From: DASUPK01 sp963821705
Lineage (GTDB): Bacteria > Actinomycetota > Thermoleophilia > Solirubrobacterales > 70-9
Assembly: GCA_963821705.1 (NCBI GenBank)
Contig: CAWGEV010000005.1
Coordinates: 1-64,000 of the forward strand
Direction: 5' to 3'
Length of the DNA stretch: 64,000 bases
Shown here: positions 60,626 to 64,000 of the stretch, piece after piece
Position numbering within the stretch: the stretch's first letter is position 1
Layout of the letters: every line of letters begins with the position of its first letter
Notes under the pieces: model-generated
Told to the model about the DNA's origin: nothing
What the model saw: the letters and a program-made list of their open reading frames with translations, nothing else
Database searches by the model: none
Made by a program: the position numbers and the translations under genes

Positions 60626-61335
60626 AGAGGGAGAGCCTCCGGGCCCGGCAGCTCCGAGCCCGGGACCTGCTCCGCGGTGACCTCGAGGGTCGCGATCTCG
60701 AGGAGTACGTCGAGGAGCGGCTCCTCACCACTACCCTCGAGAACGCTCTCAACTGGGGACGGGCCAACGCGCTCTTCCCGATGACCTTCGGCCTCGCCTG
60801 CTGCGCCATCGAGATGATGTCGATGGTCACCTCGCGCTACGACATCGCGCGATTCGGCGCCGAGGCCTTCCGCGCCTCGCCCCGCCAGGCGGACATGATG
60901 ATCCTCTCGGGCCGGGTGTCCGTGAAGATGGCGCCCGTCGTCCGCCGCGTCTACGACCAGATGCTCGAGCCCAAGTGGGTGATCGCGATGGGCGCCTGTT
61001 CCTCCTCCGGCGGGATGTTCTCCAACTACGCGGTGGTGCAGGGCGCCGACAAGTTCATGCCGGTCGACATCCACGTCCCCGGCTGTCCGCCGCGCCCCGA
61101 GGCGCTGCTCCACGGCTTCAACAAGCTGCAGAAGCTCGTCCGCGGCCAGCCCGAGCTCGGCTGGCGCCGCCGCTACAACGCGGAGGGCACGGAGGAATGG
61201 GCCCGCTTCGAGTCCGGCGAGCCCACCCCCGAGGCGATCGGCCGGGCCGCCGCCGCAATCACGGTTGCCAAGTCAGACGCGCCCTCACCGCATATGCCCG
61301 CCGGCCAAGCCGGGGACATGGGCGGTGATGTTTGA
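60616..61335 (+). CDS. nuoB: NADH-quinone oxidoreductase subunit B
   Basis: Carries cluster N2, the last electron carrier before quinone. Cys ligands lie in FGLACCAIEMM, MGACSSSGGMF and HVPGCPPRPEALL. It starts at a TTG (60616) inside the nuoA stop region, so the two are coupled. Compared with ordinary NuoB (about 160-190 residues) it has a longer N-terminus and a C-terminal tail that contains VAKSDAPSP, the element shared with NuoC and NuoE. Confidence 0.95.
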   Translation: MEVERESLRARQLRARDLLRGDLEGRDLEEYVEERLLTTTLENALNWGRANALFPMTFGLACCAIEMMSMVTSRYDIARFGAEAFRASPRQADMMILSGRVSVKMAPVVRRVYDQMLEPKWVIAMGACSSSGGMFSNYAVVQGADKFMPVDIHVPGCPPRPEALLHGFNKLQKLVRGQPELGWRRRYNAEGTEEWARFESGEPTPEAIGRAAAAITVAKSDAPSPHMPAGQAGDMGGDV

Positions 61336-61915
61336 TGCCTGACGCTCCCGGGCTGGAGCTGATCGCCCAGGAGATCGAGGAGGGACGGCAGGGAACCGTG
61401 ATCGAGACCTCGGTCGAGCACGACCGCGCCACCCTGATCGTCAACCCGGGGGGCATCCTCCACGCCCTCACCTGGCTCCGCGACACCCCCGAGCAGGGCT
61501 ACCGGTTCCTCTCCAGCCTGCACGCCGCCGACTACCTGCCCGCGGCCCCCCGCTTCGCCGTGCACTACGAGCTGCTCTGCCGCGAGCGGATGGAGCGGCT
61601 GCACGTCAAGGCGCTCCTCGCGGACCCGGCGCCGGGCGAGGAGACGTTCAGGGTTGCCGAGGCGTCAGCGCCCTCACCCGGTGGATCGCCGCTCCCAGCA
61701 ATCGACTCGTGCGTTGAACTCTTCCCGACCGCTGACTTTCAAGAACGGGAGGCCTACGACTTCTTCGGGATCGTGTTCCGCGGCCACCCCGACCTCCGCC
61801 GGATCCTGATGCCGGAGGACTACGTCGGCTGGCCGCAGCGCCGCGACTTCCCGATGGGCGGCGAGCCGGTCCTCTTCACACACAACGAGATCGAGACCCC
61901 GAGGTGGTTCGAGTA

Positions 61916-61916
<1 letters not shown>
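61335..61916 (+). CDS. nuoC: NADH-quinone oxidoreductase subunit C
   Basis: Peripheral-arm subunit (30-kDa type), 193 residues from the ATG at 61335, which overlaps the nuoB stop (TGATG). Signature FQEREAYDFFGIVFRGHPDLRRILMPEDYVGWPQRRDFPMGGEP. Between FRV and DSCVELFP it holds an insertion beginning VAEASAPSP, where other NuoC proteins run directly through; see the finding on the shared 18-residue element. Confidence 0.95.
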
Positions 61917-63219
<1,303 letters not shown>

Positions 63220-63223
<4 letters not shown>

Positions 63224-64000
63224 GCCCTCTGATGCCGAAGGGCAAGAGGCCGTGGACGACGGACCCGGGACACATCCACGACTCGCCCGAGCCGCCGCCG
63301 ATGCCCGACGAGCAGGAGTTGGTCGGGGTCGACATCCCGCCCGGGGAGATCGAGGTGATCCAGGCGACGGCGGAGGAGCGCGAGCCCCACGGCGAGCCCG
63401 CCCCCGTCCCGGAGCCGGCGGAGGTCGAGGTGCCGCGCGCCCTGGCTCAGCAGATCCGGCGGGCGATGAAGCGGTACCCGCGCAAGCGCTCGGCCGCGAT
63501 CCCGGCGCTCTGGGCGGTCCAGCGGCGCTACGGCTGGTGCAGCCCCGAGGGCATCAACCAGGCCGCCGCGGTGATGGGCGTGACGCCCGGCTACCTCGAG
63601 TCAGTCGCCAGCTTCTACGACCTCTTCCGCCTCGAGCCGCAGGGCGAGCACCAGGTCCTGGTCTGCACCAACATCAGCTGCTGGCTGCGGGGGGCGGACA
63701 ACCTGCTCGAGGCGTTCAAGGAGGCTGCTCACAGGGTTGCCAAGCCAAAGGCGCCCTCGCCCGGCACGCCCGGAAGCGAAGCTGAGGACGTGCCGGTTGA
63801 TGTCTTCGTCCGCGGCTTCGAGTGCCTGGGTGCCTGCGACATCGCGCCGATGGCCTCGATCGACGAGCGCTACTACGGCCCGCTGACCGAGGAGGACGCG
63901 GAGACGGCGGTCGAGCAGCTCCGCAGGAACCGCAGGGAGATCCTGCCCGAGAAGCGCCTCGCCGACCGGCCGGCAGCCGGCGGCCCGCGCGGCTCCGGCG
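63220..64000 (+). CDS. nuoE: NADH-quinone oxidoreductase subunit E, 3' partial
   Basis: 24-kDa-type subunit holding the 2Fe-2S cluster N1a. GTG start at 63220 overlaps the nuoD stop (GTGA); the frame is open to the window end (260 codons). The first about 75 residues are a Pro/Glu-rich extension (PEPPPMPDEQELVG ...) not typical of NuoE. The thioredoxin-like core follows: RRAMKRYPRKRSAAIPALWAVQRRYG, VASFYDLFRLEPQG and cluster ligands LVCTNISCWL and FECLGACDIAP. Between them sits an insertion starting VAKPKAPSP, the element shared with NuoB and NuoC. Confidence 0.93.

Overview
High-GC DNA with actinobacterial gene content. Secreted proteins ending in a Lys/Cys-rich tail, two WS/DGAT-type wax ester/triacylglycerol synthases, a BTAD-type regulator, an F420-type nitroreductase and a 14-subunit-style nuo operon together suggest the class Thermoleophilia (Solirubrobacterales/Gaiellales-like). 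This placement is inference from gene content; no rRNA lies in the window.

Layout. (1) 1-11.3 kb is an exopolysaccharide locus: a Wzy/O-antigen-ligase-like protein (cut by the window start), two GT4 glycosyltransferases, a DUF354-type glycosyltransferase fused to an alpha/alpha-toroid domain, an initiating polyprenyl-phosphate sugar transferase, a Gfo/Idh/MocA oxidoreductase, a DegT-family aminotransferase, an ECF sigma factor and a polysaccharide deacetylase. A PAS/BTAD regulator follows. Nearly all of these genes carry single-base reading-frame breaks. (2) 12.6-18.5 kb holds a tightly overlapping minus-strand operon, NAD synthetase-like > asparagine synthase B > acyl carrier protein > acyl-AMP ligase, next to a divergent GNAT-like gene. 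It looks like an amide- or acyl-forming side pathway of the polysaccharide locus. (3) 18.5-44.7 kb is accessory DNA next to an intact tRNA-Arg(ACG) at 44.6 kb. Three truncated tRNA-Arg 3' ends (18.5, 24.8 and 32.5 kb) have flanking arms that pair up as if two elements had integrated at this tRNA: 18.5-24.8 kb and 32.5-44.7 kb. Both segments are peppered with short palindromes of the form GCTTT-loop-AAAGC in nearly every intergenic gap; I saw none in the segment between them (25-32.4 kb) or outside. Two insertion sequences (IS1182-like and IS30-like) each sit in the loop of one of these palindromes. Cargo is mostly one-gene units: SixA-like phosphatase, secreted Lys/Cys-tail proteins, PPK2, amphi-Trp protein, SHOCT protein, DUF1918, RNase H, MTHFR-like, cupin, MarR, Bax inhibitor and others. 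The middle segment encodes an acetone-carboxylase-like pair in which the gamma subunit is fused to the alpha-type subunit. (4) 44.7-60.2 kb is ordinary chromosome: FMN-dependent hydroxyacid oxidase, WS/DGAT, two tRNA-Ser, PLP aldolase/racemase-like protein, GGDEF-EAL protein, MsrB, response regulator, SerS, cytochrome c lipoprotein, HxlR/VOC pair. (5) 60.2-64 kb is the start of the complex I operon, nuoABCDE, running off the window end. Three of its subunits share an 18-residue inserted peptide.

The two most interesting items are the palindrome/tRNA-fragment system of the accessory region and the in-frame 18-residue element repeated in nuoB, nuoC and nuoE.
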